From assembly GCA_017477805.1 (NCBI GenBank), contig JAFUUM010000169.1, positions 1-14,268 on the forward strand: DNA of 14,268 nucleotides, read 5' to 3'. This DNA is from Lachnospiraceae bacterium. Its GTDB lineage: Bacteria > Bacillota > Clostridia > Lachnospirales > Lachnospiraceae. Shown piece after piece: positions 7,323-13,458 of the stretch. Both the position numbers and the translations under genes were made by a program. The first letter of the stretch is position 1. Each line of letters begins with the position of its first letter. Under the pieces are notes generated by a model. That model was given only the letters and a program-made list of their open reading frames with translations, was not told the DNA's origin and did no database searches.

Positions 7323-8881
7323 TAATTAGAACAGTAATAGCGACTGTGCTGGCTGCTTACGCATCGTTCCTGACCCTGAGACACAATATGCACATGTTTC
7401 AGCTGAATGGTTATAAGAACGATGAGCATATAAACTGGATCAAAAAGAATCTGAGACAGCAATGGCTTCTCGGATTTGGACTTGTGCTCGGGATTCTCAG
7501 GATCATTTTCCCGGCACTTATACTCGATATCGTTATTTATCTTACGCTTATGCTGGATATTCTTGTATACCGGGCAATGCGAAGACTGAACACAAAGAAG
7601 AAACTTGTATATACTGCCAGAGTGAAGAGAATGATCGTAACGATTCTGATCATTACCGTATCTGCAGTTATTTTGGTTGCGATTTTTGCAGGGATCAAGC
7701 CGATGAATGGATTGCTGATCATTCTGGTATCGGCTCAGTTTTTCCTGAATATGATTGCCAATGTGATCAATCATCCGATAGAGTACGGTATCAATCATTA
7801 TTATATCAATGATGCAAAACACAAACTGGCGGAAATGGATAACCTGAAAATTATCGGTGTGACGGGAAGCTATGGAAAGACCAGCATGAAGTACATTCTT
7901 CAGACTCTGCTGCAGAGCAAATACAATGTGCTGGTAACTCCCGGTAATTTCAATACACCGTTGGGTGTCACAATTACAGTGAGAGATCATCTGAAACCCA
8001 CTCATGAGATTTTTATCTGTGAAATGGGCGCTCGTCGTGTAGGAGAGATCAAGGAGATATGCGATATTGCCCATCCGGACTATGGGATTATTACTGCTGT
8101 TGGACCGCAACATCTCGAAACATTCTTCAGCTTGGAGAATATTCAGAGGACGAAGTTTGAACTGGCAGATGCGCTGCCTGATGACGGCATGCTTTTCCTG
8201 AATGGCGATAATGCGTATATTCAGGAGAAAGCAGTTGAATATCCGATAAAGACCTTTTATTATTCAGAAAAGGAAGGCGAAGGCTATCGGGCAATGGATA
8301 TCGCTGTATCTCAAACCGGAACGGAGTTTACGGTAGTCAGTCCGTCCGGAGAGTGTGAGCGATTCCAAATGAAATTGATCGGCGCTCATAATGTTAGTAA
8401 TGTTGTTGGAGCTATAGCGGTCGCTAATACTTTAGGGATGACATTGAAAGAACTTAAGATCCCGGTTCGTAGGATACAACAGGTAGAACACAGGATGCAG
8501 ATGAGAGAACATGGCCTTGTGACCATTATTGATGATGCATACAATTCAAATCCTGTTGGCTCTAAGGCGGCTGTGGAAACGCTGGCAATGTTTGACGGCA
8601 TCCGGATCCTGATCACACCGGGGATGGTTGAACTTGGCGAAAAGGAAGAGGAGTATAATTACAAATTCGGCACATATGCGGCTGATTGCTGCGATTTCAT
8701 ATTACTTGTCGGTAAGAAACGTGCGGTTCCTATCAAAGAGGGCGTGCTGAGTAAAGGTTTCCCGGAAGAAAAATGTCTTGTGTTTGACAAACTTGAGGAC
8801 GCGGTTTCGTATGCATATGCAATAAAGGGGCAGGGACATAAGTACATTTTACTTGAAAACGACTTGCCCGATAACTATTAG
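7319..8881 (+). CDS. membrane-anchored MurF-like Mur ligase
   Basis: 520 residues. Mur ligases use ATP to form amide bonds; MurF joins D-Ala-D-Ala to the UDP-MurNAc-tripeptide. Residues 1-150 contain about five hydrophobic membrane segments (roughly 3-20, 49-66, 68-84, 105-125, 131-150) instead of the soluble MurF uridine-nucleotide-binding domain. The ATP-binding core follows: GVTGSYGKTS (180-189, Lys187), EMGARRVGEI, VGPQHLETF (262-269) and GAHNVSNVVGA (355-365). The C-terminal domain has IIDDAYNSNP (403-412), the MurF signature. The C-terminus ends ILLENDLPDNY rather than the usual LVKGSRGM. The acceptor is therefore probably membrane-linked or not UDP-MurNAc-tripeptide; that part is inference. 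It shares an ATGA overlap with the hydrolase gene and is 16 bases before the Ddl-like gene, which could supply its dipeptide. Confidence 0.88.
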   Translation: MIIRTVIATVLAAYASFLTLRHNMHMFQLNGYKNDEHINWIKKNLRQQWLLGFGLVLGILRIIFPALILDIVIYLTLMLDILVYRAMRRLNTKKKLVYTARVKRMIVTILIITVSAVILVAIFAGIKPMNGLLIILVSAQFFLNMIANVINHPIEYGINHYYINDAKHKLAEMDNLKIIGVTGSYGKTSMKYILQTLLQSKYNVLVTPGNFNTPLGVTITVRDHLKPTHEIFICEMGARRVGEIKEICDIAHPDYGIITAVGPQHLETFFSLENIQRTKFELADALPDDGMLFLNGDNAYIQEKAVEYPIKTFYYSEKEGEGYRAMDIAVSQTGTEFTVVSPSGECERFQMKLIGAHNVSNVVGAIAVANTLGMTLKELKIPVRRIQQVEHRMQMREHGLVTIIDDAYNSNPVGSKAAVETLAMFDGIRILITPGMVELGEKEEEYNYKFGTYAADCCDFILLVGKKRAVPIKEGVLSKGFPEEKCLVFDKLEDAVSYAYAIKGQGHKYILLENDLPDNY

Positions 8882-8897
8882 GAAGGAACTATGAACC

Positions 8898-10079
8898 ATG
8901 AGAACAAAGGTTGCAATGCTGTTTGGCGGAAAAAGTGTAGAGCATGAAGTATCAGTGATCTCAGGTATTCAGGCTATCCTGAATATGGATACTGATAAAT
9001 ATGATGTAACTCCGGTCTATATGACGAAGAAAAATGAAATGTATATCGGTGAGGAGATTGGAAAGATCGAATCCTATAAGGATATCAATGCGTTGCTGTC
9101 GAAATCACAGAGAGTCATTATGATCAATAACAATGACAAGATCCAACTGATATCCTATCCGCTTAAGAAGTTTGGAAAAAACACGGTGATAGATATAGAT
9201 GTGGCTTTCCCGGTTGTACATGGTACGAATGTAGAGGATGGGGCATTGCAAGGCTACCTTAAGACAATCGGCGTTCCGTTTGTGGGCTGCGATGTTACGG
9301 CATCTGCAGTAGGAATGGATAAGTATATCATGAAGATGATCTTGAAGGAAGCAGGCGTCCCGGTTTTGGATGCGCAGATCTTCACACTCTCTGATTACGC
9401 TGAAATCGAAATCATGATGGAGAAAATTGAGAGCGGGTTGGGCTTTCCCGTCATTGTGAAACCGGTTAATCTGGGATCCAGTGTCGGCATTAGCGTTGCG
9501 AAGGATCGTATTGAACTATCCAATGCTATCGACGATGCATTTCGTTATGCTACAAAGGTTCTTGTGGAGCATGCAATCACAAATCTCAGAGAAGTCAACT
9601 GCTCCGTGCTCGGTGATGAAAACGATGCCGAAGCTTCAGAATGTGAGGAACCACTGCATACAAAAGACATTCTCAGTTACGAGGATAAATATGTAAGCAA
9701 TGCTAAGAGTGGAGGCTCCAAAGGTATGGCCAGTGTGGCCAGAAAGATACCTGCGGACTTATCAGCGGAAAAACGTGAAGAAATCCGCCGGATGGCAGTC
9801 AAATCCTTTAAGGCATTGGGCTGCAACGGTGTTTCAAGAATTGATTTTATGATCGATGAAGATACCGGAAGACTGTACTTCAATGAGATCAATACGATTC
9901 CGGGATCACTGGCATTCTACCTTTGGGAGCCGATAGGAGTTCCTTACAAGAAGCTCCTTGACAGAATGATCCAGCTGTCACTAAAACGTGTACGGACGGA
10001 AGCAAATCTTACATTCACGTTTGATACGAATATTTTGAATACAGCAAGCTTTGGTGGTTCAAAGGGGGCAAAACTTTAG
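8898..10079 (+). CDS. D-alanine--D-alanine ligase homologue
   Basis: A 393-residue ATP-grasp ligase, somewhat longer than the usual 300-370 residues. It is expected to join two D-amino acids, normally D-Ala to D-Ala, in the cytoplasm. GGKSVEHEVS (10-19) holds the first-site Glu; VVHGTNVEDGALQGY is the conserved loop; IVKPVNLGSSVGIS (186-199) is the ATP-grasp region; FNEINTIPG (328-336) carries magnesium ligands Glu330 and Asn332. The omega loop (about 257-288) reads YEDKY, retaining the Lys-Tyr associated with D-Ala/D-Ser ligases and unlike D-Ala-D-lactate (VanA-type) enzymes. It is then lengthened by a glycine/serine-rich SGGSKGM stretch before IPADLS. The ribosome site GGAAGGA (8881-8887) is ten bases before ATG 8898. 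It directly abuts the dipeptidase gene. I withhold the symbol ddl because this may be a second copy with a different substrate. Confidence 0.92.
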   Translation: MRTKVAMLFGGKSVEHEVSVISGIQAILNMDTDKYDVTPVYMTKKNEMYIGEEIGKIESYKDINALLSKSQRVIMINNNDKIQLISYPLKKFGKNTVIDIDVAFPVVHGTNVEDGALQGYLKTIGVPFVGCDVTASAVGMDKYIMKMILKEAGVPVLDAQIFTLSDYAEIEIMMEKIESGLGFPVIVKPVNLGSSVGISVAKDRIELSNAIDDAFRYATKVLVEHAITNLREVNCSVLGDENDAEASECEEPLHTKDILSYEDKYVSNAKSGGSKGMASVARKIPADLSAEKREEIRRMAVKSFKALGCNGVSRIDFMIDEDTGRLYFNEINTIPGSLAFYLWEPIGVPYKKLLDRMIQLSLKRVRTEANLTFTFDTNILNTASFGGSKGAKL

Positions 10080-10775
10080 ATGAAAGCAATTCCAAAAATC
10101 AAAGAACCGGAAAAATATGAAGTAACAGATTTCACATATAGTGATTTTGTGCAGATAACATCCGATGAGTTTTTTGATGTACAGATGCAGTATCCTGTAT
10201 TGGGAATGAAATATGCAGAACCCTTATGCTATGTAAGAAAAGAAGTGTCTGAAAGGCTTCTTAATGCGGCAAAACACCTGCCGAAAGGTTATCGCTTCAG
10301 AATATGGGATGCGTGGCGGCCGTTTGCTTTGCAGGATGAATTATATGACGTTTATTCCGCAGATATAATCAAAAAATTTGGATTGAAAGACTGTGGGGAA
10401 GAACAGAAGAGATTTGTCATCAGCAGGTTTGTGTCAGAGCCGATAGCGGATAAAACTGTACCACCGGTTCATACCACAGGTGGTGCCGTAGACGTTACAA
10501 TAATAGATGAAACCGGCAATGAACTTGATATGGGAACACGGTTTGATGCTTTTACTGATCTGACTTATACTGCGGCATTTGAAAATGAAAAGGATCAGGC
10601 CGTCAGAGATAACAGAAGGCTGATATATAATATCATGACATCGGCAGGGTTTACGAATTTACCATCGGAGTGGTGGCATTACGATTATGGTGACCGCTTC
10701 TGGGCATACTATAATAACAAGCCGGCAATATATGAAGGCATATTTACAAGGGAAGAAATTCATGAAGGAGTATAA
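10080..10775 (+). CDS. VanX-type D-Ala-D-Ala dipeptidase (peptidase family M15D)
   Basis: A 231-residue zinc metallopeptidase of the VanX/DdpX family, which hydrolyses free D-Ala-D-Ala in the cytoplasm. All expected active-site elements are visible: Arg80 in WDAWRP (VanX Arg71), zinc ligands His131 and Asp138 in PVHTTGGAVD (VanX His116 and Asp123), and Glu197 with His200 in SEWWHY (VanX Glu181 and His184). The Ser before the first His in classical VanX is replaced by Pro. There is no signal peptide, consistent with a cytoplasmic dipeptidase rather than a VanY carboxypeptidase. Its ATG follows the ligase stop codon with no gap, and AAAGGGGG (10062-10069) inside the ligase gene is its likely ribosome site. 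The region is the most A+T rich in the window. Making and degrading the same dipeptide in one operon is discussed in the findings. Confidence 0.92.
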   Translation: MKAIPKIKEPEKYEVTDFTYSDFVQITSDEFFDVQMQYPVLGMKYAEPLCYVRKEVSERLLNAAKHLPKGYRFRIWDAWRPFALQDELYDVYSADIIKKFGLKDCGEEQKRFVISRFVSEPIADKTVPPVHTTGGAVDVTIIDETGNELDMGTRFDAFTDLTYTAAFENEKDQAVRDNRRLIYNIMTSAGFTNLPSEWWHYDYGDRFWAYYNNKPAIYEGIFTREEIHEGV

Positions 10776-11901
10776 CGAAAAGAAGAAACTAAAGATAACG
10801 ACATGGTCCGCAACTGTGATCCTTATATTGCTGGCTGTATTATTGGTGGCCGGTGGATATATATTTTTGTTTATCAAAAACGGATATACATTTACAGACT
10901 TAATAGACAATATCGTCGGTAATTTAATAGGTGTATTAGCGGCTTTTTTGCTTTTTGATATTTTATACAACAAACTGACGCAAGATGCCTACGCGGAAGA
11001 AACGTCCCAACAGATCGCCAAGACACTGATGGGTGATCCCAAGACATTGGATGCCTTCAGTGAGGAAGACAAGCAGGCTTTTCTGGTTTCAACCATTAAG
11101 TCGATCGTAAAAGACGATGATGCGGTTGATATGATGGTTGGAAATATGAAAAAGTATTTCAGTTCCGCCAAGGTAGCCCGCATCAGAAAAAGTTTCAATT
11201 ATACGATAACGCTTACAACAGAGCTGCCGAAGGACTACAAAGATATTCCGGGTACGAAAGAAGGTCAATATTTTTATGTCCAGGAAAACCTTAATTATGA
11301 GGTGAAAAATTTATCCGGCGTAGATGAACATTTAAGCAGCGAAAAGGTTAAAATAGGTTTTTCCTTTGATAAAAGAAGCTTAGATGCAGGCCTGTTGGAA
11401 AGCGATAAGGATCCGGAGTTCGCGGAATGCATTTTTAATGAAAATCTGGATATCACAAAAGAAGCCGTTGAGTATGTTCGGAACTTATCAGAGTCACAAC
11501 TTAAGAATTTTGTGGAAAAAACATTAACTGCTGTATTAAAGGTGGATGGGAAGCAAGGAACTTTGTACTCTGTTGATGTAAGAAGCGGCGGAATTGTGGC
11601 AACCTATGAAGTGAAAGGACTAGCTGCCAAAGCCGAGCATACAGTCAGGATCATTTTCCACATGCCGAAGATATGGGATTCAATTTTTGAAGTTACTCTT
11701 GTTGATCCCACAAAAGAACCAAAGATCACATTTGATTATATGCCGGGCGTGATGGATGTGACGATGTTTTCATATCTCAATAAGGGAGATGAATCCAATG
11801 ACGCTGCATATGAGGATCAAAATGGCTTATATGATATAGCGATCAAGAATGAATGGATCTATCCGAAGAGTGGAATCGTATTTTATGTGAGAAAAAAGTA
11901 G
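10762..11901 (+). CDS. unknown two-helix membrane protein with a large C-terminal domain
   Basis: 379 residues, no family recognised. A basic N-terminus (MKEYNEKKKLK) is followed by two membrane helices, about 13-38 and 48-68. The positive-inside rule then puts both the N-terminus and the roughly 310-residue C-terminal domain in the cytoplasm. That domain is a mixed alpha/beta sequence with an acidic helix region (about 78-135) and several beta-like stretches, but no catalytic motif that I can name. ATG 10762 overlaps the dipeptidase gene by 14 bases and has AAGGGAAG just upstream; an in-frame ATG at 10687 deep in the dipeptidase gene is less likely. Its stop codon is at the right edge of the cassette, immediately before murF-like sequence. 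Position suggests a partner or sensor for the dipeptide enzymes, which is inference only. Confidence 0.82.
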   Translation: MKEYNEKKKLKITTWSATVILILLAVLLVAGGYIFLFIKNGYTFTDLIDNIVGNLIGVLAAFLLFDILYNKLTQDAYAEETSQQIAKTLMGDPKTLDAFSEEDKQAFLVSTIKSIVKDDDAVDMMVGNMKKYFSSAKVARIRKSFNYTITLTTELPKDYKDIPGTKEGQYFYVQENLNYEVKNLSGVDEHLSSEKVKIGFSFDKRSLDAGLLESDKDPEFAECIFNENLDITKEAVEYVRNLSESQLKNFVEKTLTAVLKVDGKQGTLYSVDVRSGGIVATYEVKGLAAKAEHTVRIIFHMPKIWDSIFEVTLVDPTKEPKITFDYMPGVMDVTMFSYLNKGDESNDAAYEDQNGLYDIAIKNEWIYPKSGIVFYVRKK

Positions 11902-11908
11902 ATCATTA
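11900..11908. repeat. right copy of the 9-bp inverted repeat
   Basis: AGATCATTA overlaps the stop codon of the two-helix membrane protein gene and is the exact reverse complement of TAATGATCT at 6484-6492. The recognisable murF sequence starts within or just after it. Confidence 0.35.
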
Positions 11909-12391
11909 TCGCTGGACTCTATGAGATTAAGAGCGAAGAAGCAAAACGGAAAGTGGGATCACATGAGTGAAATGACATCCGAAAAAATCACAGAGACTTC
12001 TCATTATGTGGTCATCGATGACTGCTATAATGCAAATCCCGAATCCATGTGTGCCGCCATAGATCATCTGAACATGGCAGAAGGCAGGAAAGTGGCGATC
12101 CTGGGGGATATGTTTGAACTGGGAGAAAACGAAGAAGAACTCCATGCCAAGGTTGGAACCTATGCTGCAAAGACCGGCGTGGATATGCTGATCTGCGGAG
12201 GAACCCTTTCTTCCAATATGGCAAGGGCTGCTGAGACGGAAAATGGCGGTATGCTGGTGGTGTACTGTCTGACCACGGATGAAGTGTTAAAGACCATGAA
12301 ACTGTATCTGCAGGATGGGGATACCATTCTGGTAAAGGCATCCCATGGCATGCAGTATCAGAAGATCGTGGAAGAATTGTTGAAGGATTGA
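11903..12391 (+). pseudogene. murF: murF remnant, C-terminal domain only
   Basis: Only the last third of a standard MurF (UDP-MurNAc-tripeptide:D-Ala-D-Ala ligase, usually about 450 residues) is present. The murF-like reading begins with SLSLDSMRLR upstream of any start codon. It continues through VIDDCYNANPESM, VAILGDMFELGENEEELH, DMLICGG and the canonical end ILVKASHGMQYQKIVEELL. The N-terminal uridine-binding and central ATP-binding domains are missing, so it cannot be an active ligase. Translation could still begin at ATG 11921 (no ribosome site) or ATG 11963 (AAGTGGGA upstream), giving about 156 or 142 residues. Base composition matches the flanks rather than the cassette. A functional MurF must come from elsewhere or from the cassette ligase. 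An assembly join is the main alternative to real truncation. Confidence 0.82.
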
Positions 12392-12395
12392 TATG

Positions 12396-12434
12396 AAAAA
12401 AGAGTTTCCTGTTTTGAATGGGAAACTCTTTTTT
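12396..12434. terminator. bidirectional intrinsic terminator between murF remnant and plsC
   Basis: GAGTTTCC (12402-12409) pairs with GGAAACTC (12421-12428), flanked by six A on the left and six T on the right. It therefore works for the plus-strand murF side and for the minus-strand acyltransferase gene. It begins four bases after the murF stop codon. Confidence 0.92.
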
Positions 12435-12492
12435 ATATTCTGATTTAATTTTGTGACTTGCGTTTGCTTTGAAGTTTGCCGGTGTTGCTGCC

Positions 12493-13251
12493 TTACTTCT
12501 TCTTCGCAGCCAGCTGCTCGTCTAAAGCAGCACGGTTGCGGATGTAGGTCTCGCGAACAATGTTTTCTGCGGTCTGGTGAATGTCCTTGATCTCGTCTTT
12601 GCTCAGGTTTTCCAGATAAATGGGATCGCCGTATTCGATGATCACGGGCACTGCTTTGATCCAGGGGAAGTGGGCTTCAAACATATTCTCGGTATTGACC
12701 AGAGTGACGGGAACCACGGGACAGCCTGTCTTTGTTGCAATCTTAAAGCTTCCGCCCTTGAATTCCTGCAGAGGCTCCTCCGTCTTGTTTCTTGTTCCCT
12801 CAGGGCAGATCAGGATGGAAATGCCGTTCTTTACGTTATCAATGGCTTTCAGGATGGTCTTCATGCCTTCCCGAACGTTTTCTCTGTCAAGAAACAGGGT
12901 GTGGACAAAATAGATCCAGATGTTCAAAAGAGGAACTTTTCGGAGTTCCTTTTTTGCGATGAAGCCGGTGGGACGGGGAACTCTGGTATAGGTCAGCACG
13001 ATGTCGAAGATGCTGCGGTGGTTCAGAACGTACAGTACCGGACGGTCCTTGGGTACTTTCTCAAGGCCGGTGCAGGTCACTTTTGCTCCCGTGAGGACCG
13101 TGATACAGCGGAAGCCCCACTGAACGATGGCCAGAGAGCTCACATCCCGTGCATGGGGATTGATGAACCCCAGGATCCATTCAAAGAGCATCAGCGGAAT
13201 GGTAAGGACCAGGAATAAAACAAGATATAAAGCTACGATGATCGTACGCAT
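12493..13251 (-). CDS. plsC: 1-acyl-glycerol-3-phosphate acyltransferase (PlsC family)
   Basis: A 252-residue membrane-associated acyltransferase that adds the second fatty acid to lysophosphatidate in phospholipid synthesis. The N-terminus is a hydrophobic anchor (about 2-30). Signature blocks are NHRSIFD with His78 and Asp83 (the HxxxxD catalytic motif), the GFIAKKEL block, FLDR (120-123), PEGTR (150-154) and EFKGGSFKIA. The C-terminus is charged (EQLAAKKK). I chose the minus-strand ATG at 13251 because AAAGGAA lies about seven bases upstream; an earlier ATG at 13281 adds ten residues without a comparable site. It is convergent with the murF remnant and divergent from pyrC. A different lysophospholipid acyl acceptor cannot be excluded. 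Confidence 0.92.
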   Translation of the reverse strand: MRTIIVALYLVLFLVLTIPLMLFEWILGFINPHARDVSSLAIVQWGFRCITVLTGAKVTCTGLEKVPKDRPVLYVLNHRSIFDIVLTYTRVPRPTGFIAKKELRKVPLLNIWIYFVHTLFLDRENVREGMKTILKAIDNVKNGISILICPEGTRNKTEEPLQEFKGGSFKIATKTGCPVVPVTLVNTENMFEAHFPWIKAVPVIIEYGDPIYLENLSKDEIKDIHQTAENIVRETYIRNRAALDEQLAAKKK

Positions 13252-13331
13252 GATGATTTCCTTTCTGGTTGGTGCATTCATCGGGGGACCGATGGGACCG
13301 CATTTTCACAAAGTAAAACACCTACCTTGCT

Positions 13332-13361
13332 AGTATATCACTAAGAGAGTCTACTTGTGAA
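13332..13361 (-). promoter_or_regulatory. promoter for the PlsC-type gene
   Basis: Read on the minus strand: TTCACA (13361-13356), an 18-base spacer and TATACT (13337-13332). The transcript would start near 13325, about 75 bases before the ATG. Its -35 box overlaps that of the divergent pyrC promoter. Confidence 0.6.
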
Positions 13362-13383
13362 ATTGTACGAAATCAAGTACAAT
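13355..13383 (+). promoter_or_regulatory. promoter for pyrC
   Basis: TTGTGA (13355-13360), a 17-base spacer and TACAAT (13378-13383). The expected transcript start is near 13390, giving a leader of about 69 bases. That leader has no terminator/antiterminator of the PyrR attenuation type, so control is more likely at initiation. Confidence 0.6.
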
Positions 13384-13404
13384 GTATTGTATATTGTATA
13401 CAAT
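13362..13404. repeat. nested ATTGTA(C/T) inverted repeats, candidate operator
   Basis: ATTGTAC (13362-13368) and GTACAAT (13377-13383) form a 7-bp inverted repeat with an 8-base spacer, covering the spacer and -10 box of the pyrC promoter. ATTGTAT occurs at 13386-13392 and again at 13393-13399, the latter inside a perfect 12-base palindrome, ATTGTATACAAT (13393-13404), just after the expected transcript start. The placement suits a repressor site; the regulator is not identified. Confidence 0.5.
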
Positions 13405-13458
13405 GTGCAAAGTGTGTACATTTACATTGGTTATTTCAGAAACGGAGTATGGACCGGC

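Larger units (their letters stand above)
6484..11908 (+). other. probable acquired cassette: hydrolase, membrane Mur ligase, Ddl-like, VanX-like, 2-TM protein
   Basis: Five co-directional genes with gaps of -4, +16, 0 and -14 nt sit between 9-bp inverted repeats. Hand counts of G+C in single 60-base lines are 23 at 6661, 17 at 10081 and 22 at 11281, versus 35 at 1441 and 32 at 12181; the Mur ligase gene is less different (27 at 7681). The right edge abuts a murF gene that has lost its first two domains. No transposase, integrase or clear target duplication is visible, so acquisition is inferred from composition and the broken neighbour. The exact borders are uncertain by tens of bases. Confidence 0.5.

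Noticed and set aside
7301..8113. 270-residue open frame on the minus strand
   Set aside because: It lies wholly across the well-supported membrane Mur ligase gene, has low-complexity composition, no ribosome site and no recognisable family.
8898..10775. Classical VanA/VanB-type vancomycin resistance
   Set aside because: A VanX-type dipeptidase and a ligase are present, but there is no vanH, vanR or vanS, and the ligase omega loop keeps Lys-Tyr, unlike D-Ala-D-lactate ligases.
6476..11910. Insertion sequence or integrative element
   Set aside because: No transposase, integrase, recombinase, tRNA target or clear direct repeat was found; only short inverted repeats mark the edges.
12577..13218. 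213-residue open frame on the plus strand
   Set aside because: It is antisense to the clear PlsC-type gene and has no domain; it is a codon-bias shadow.
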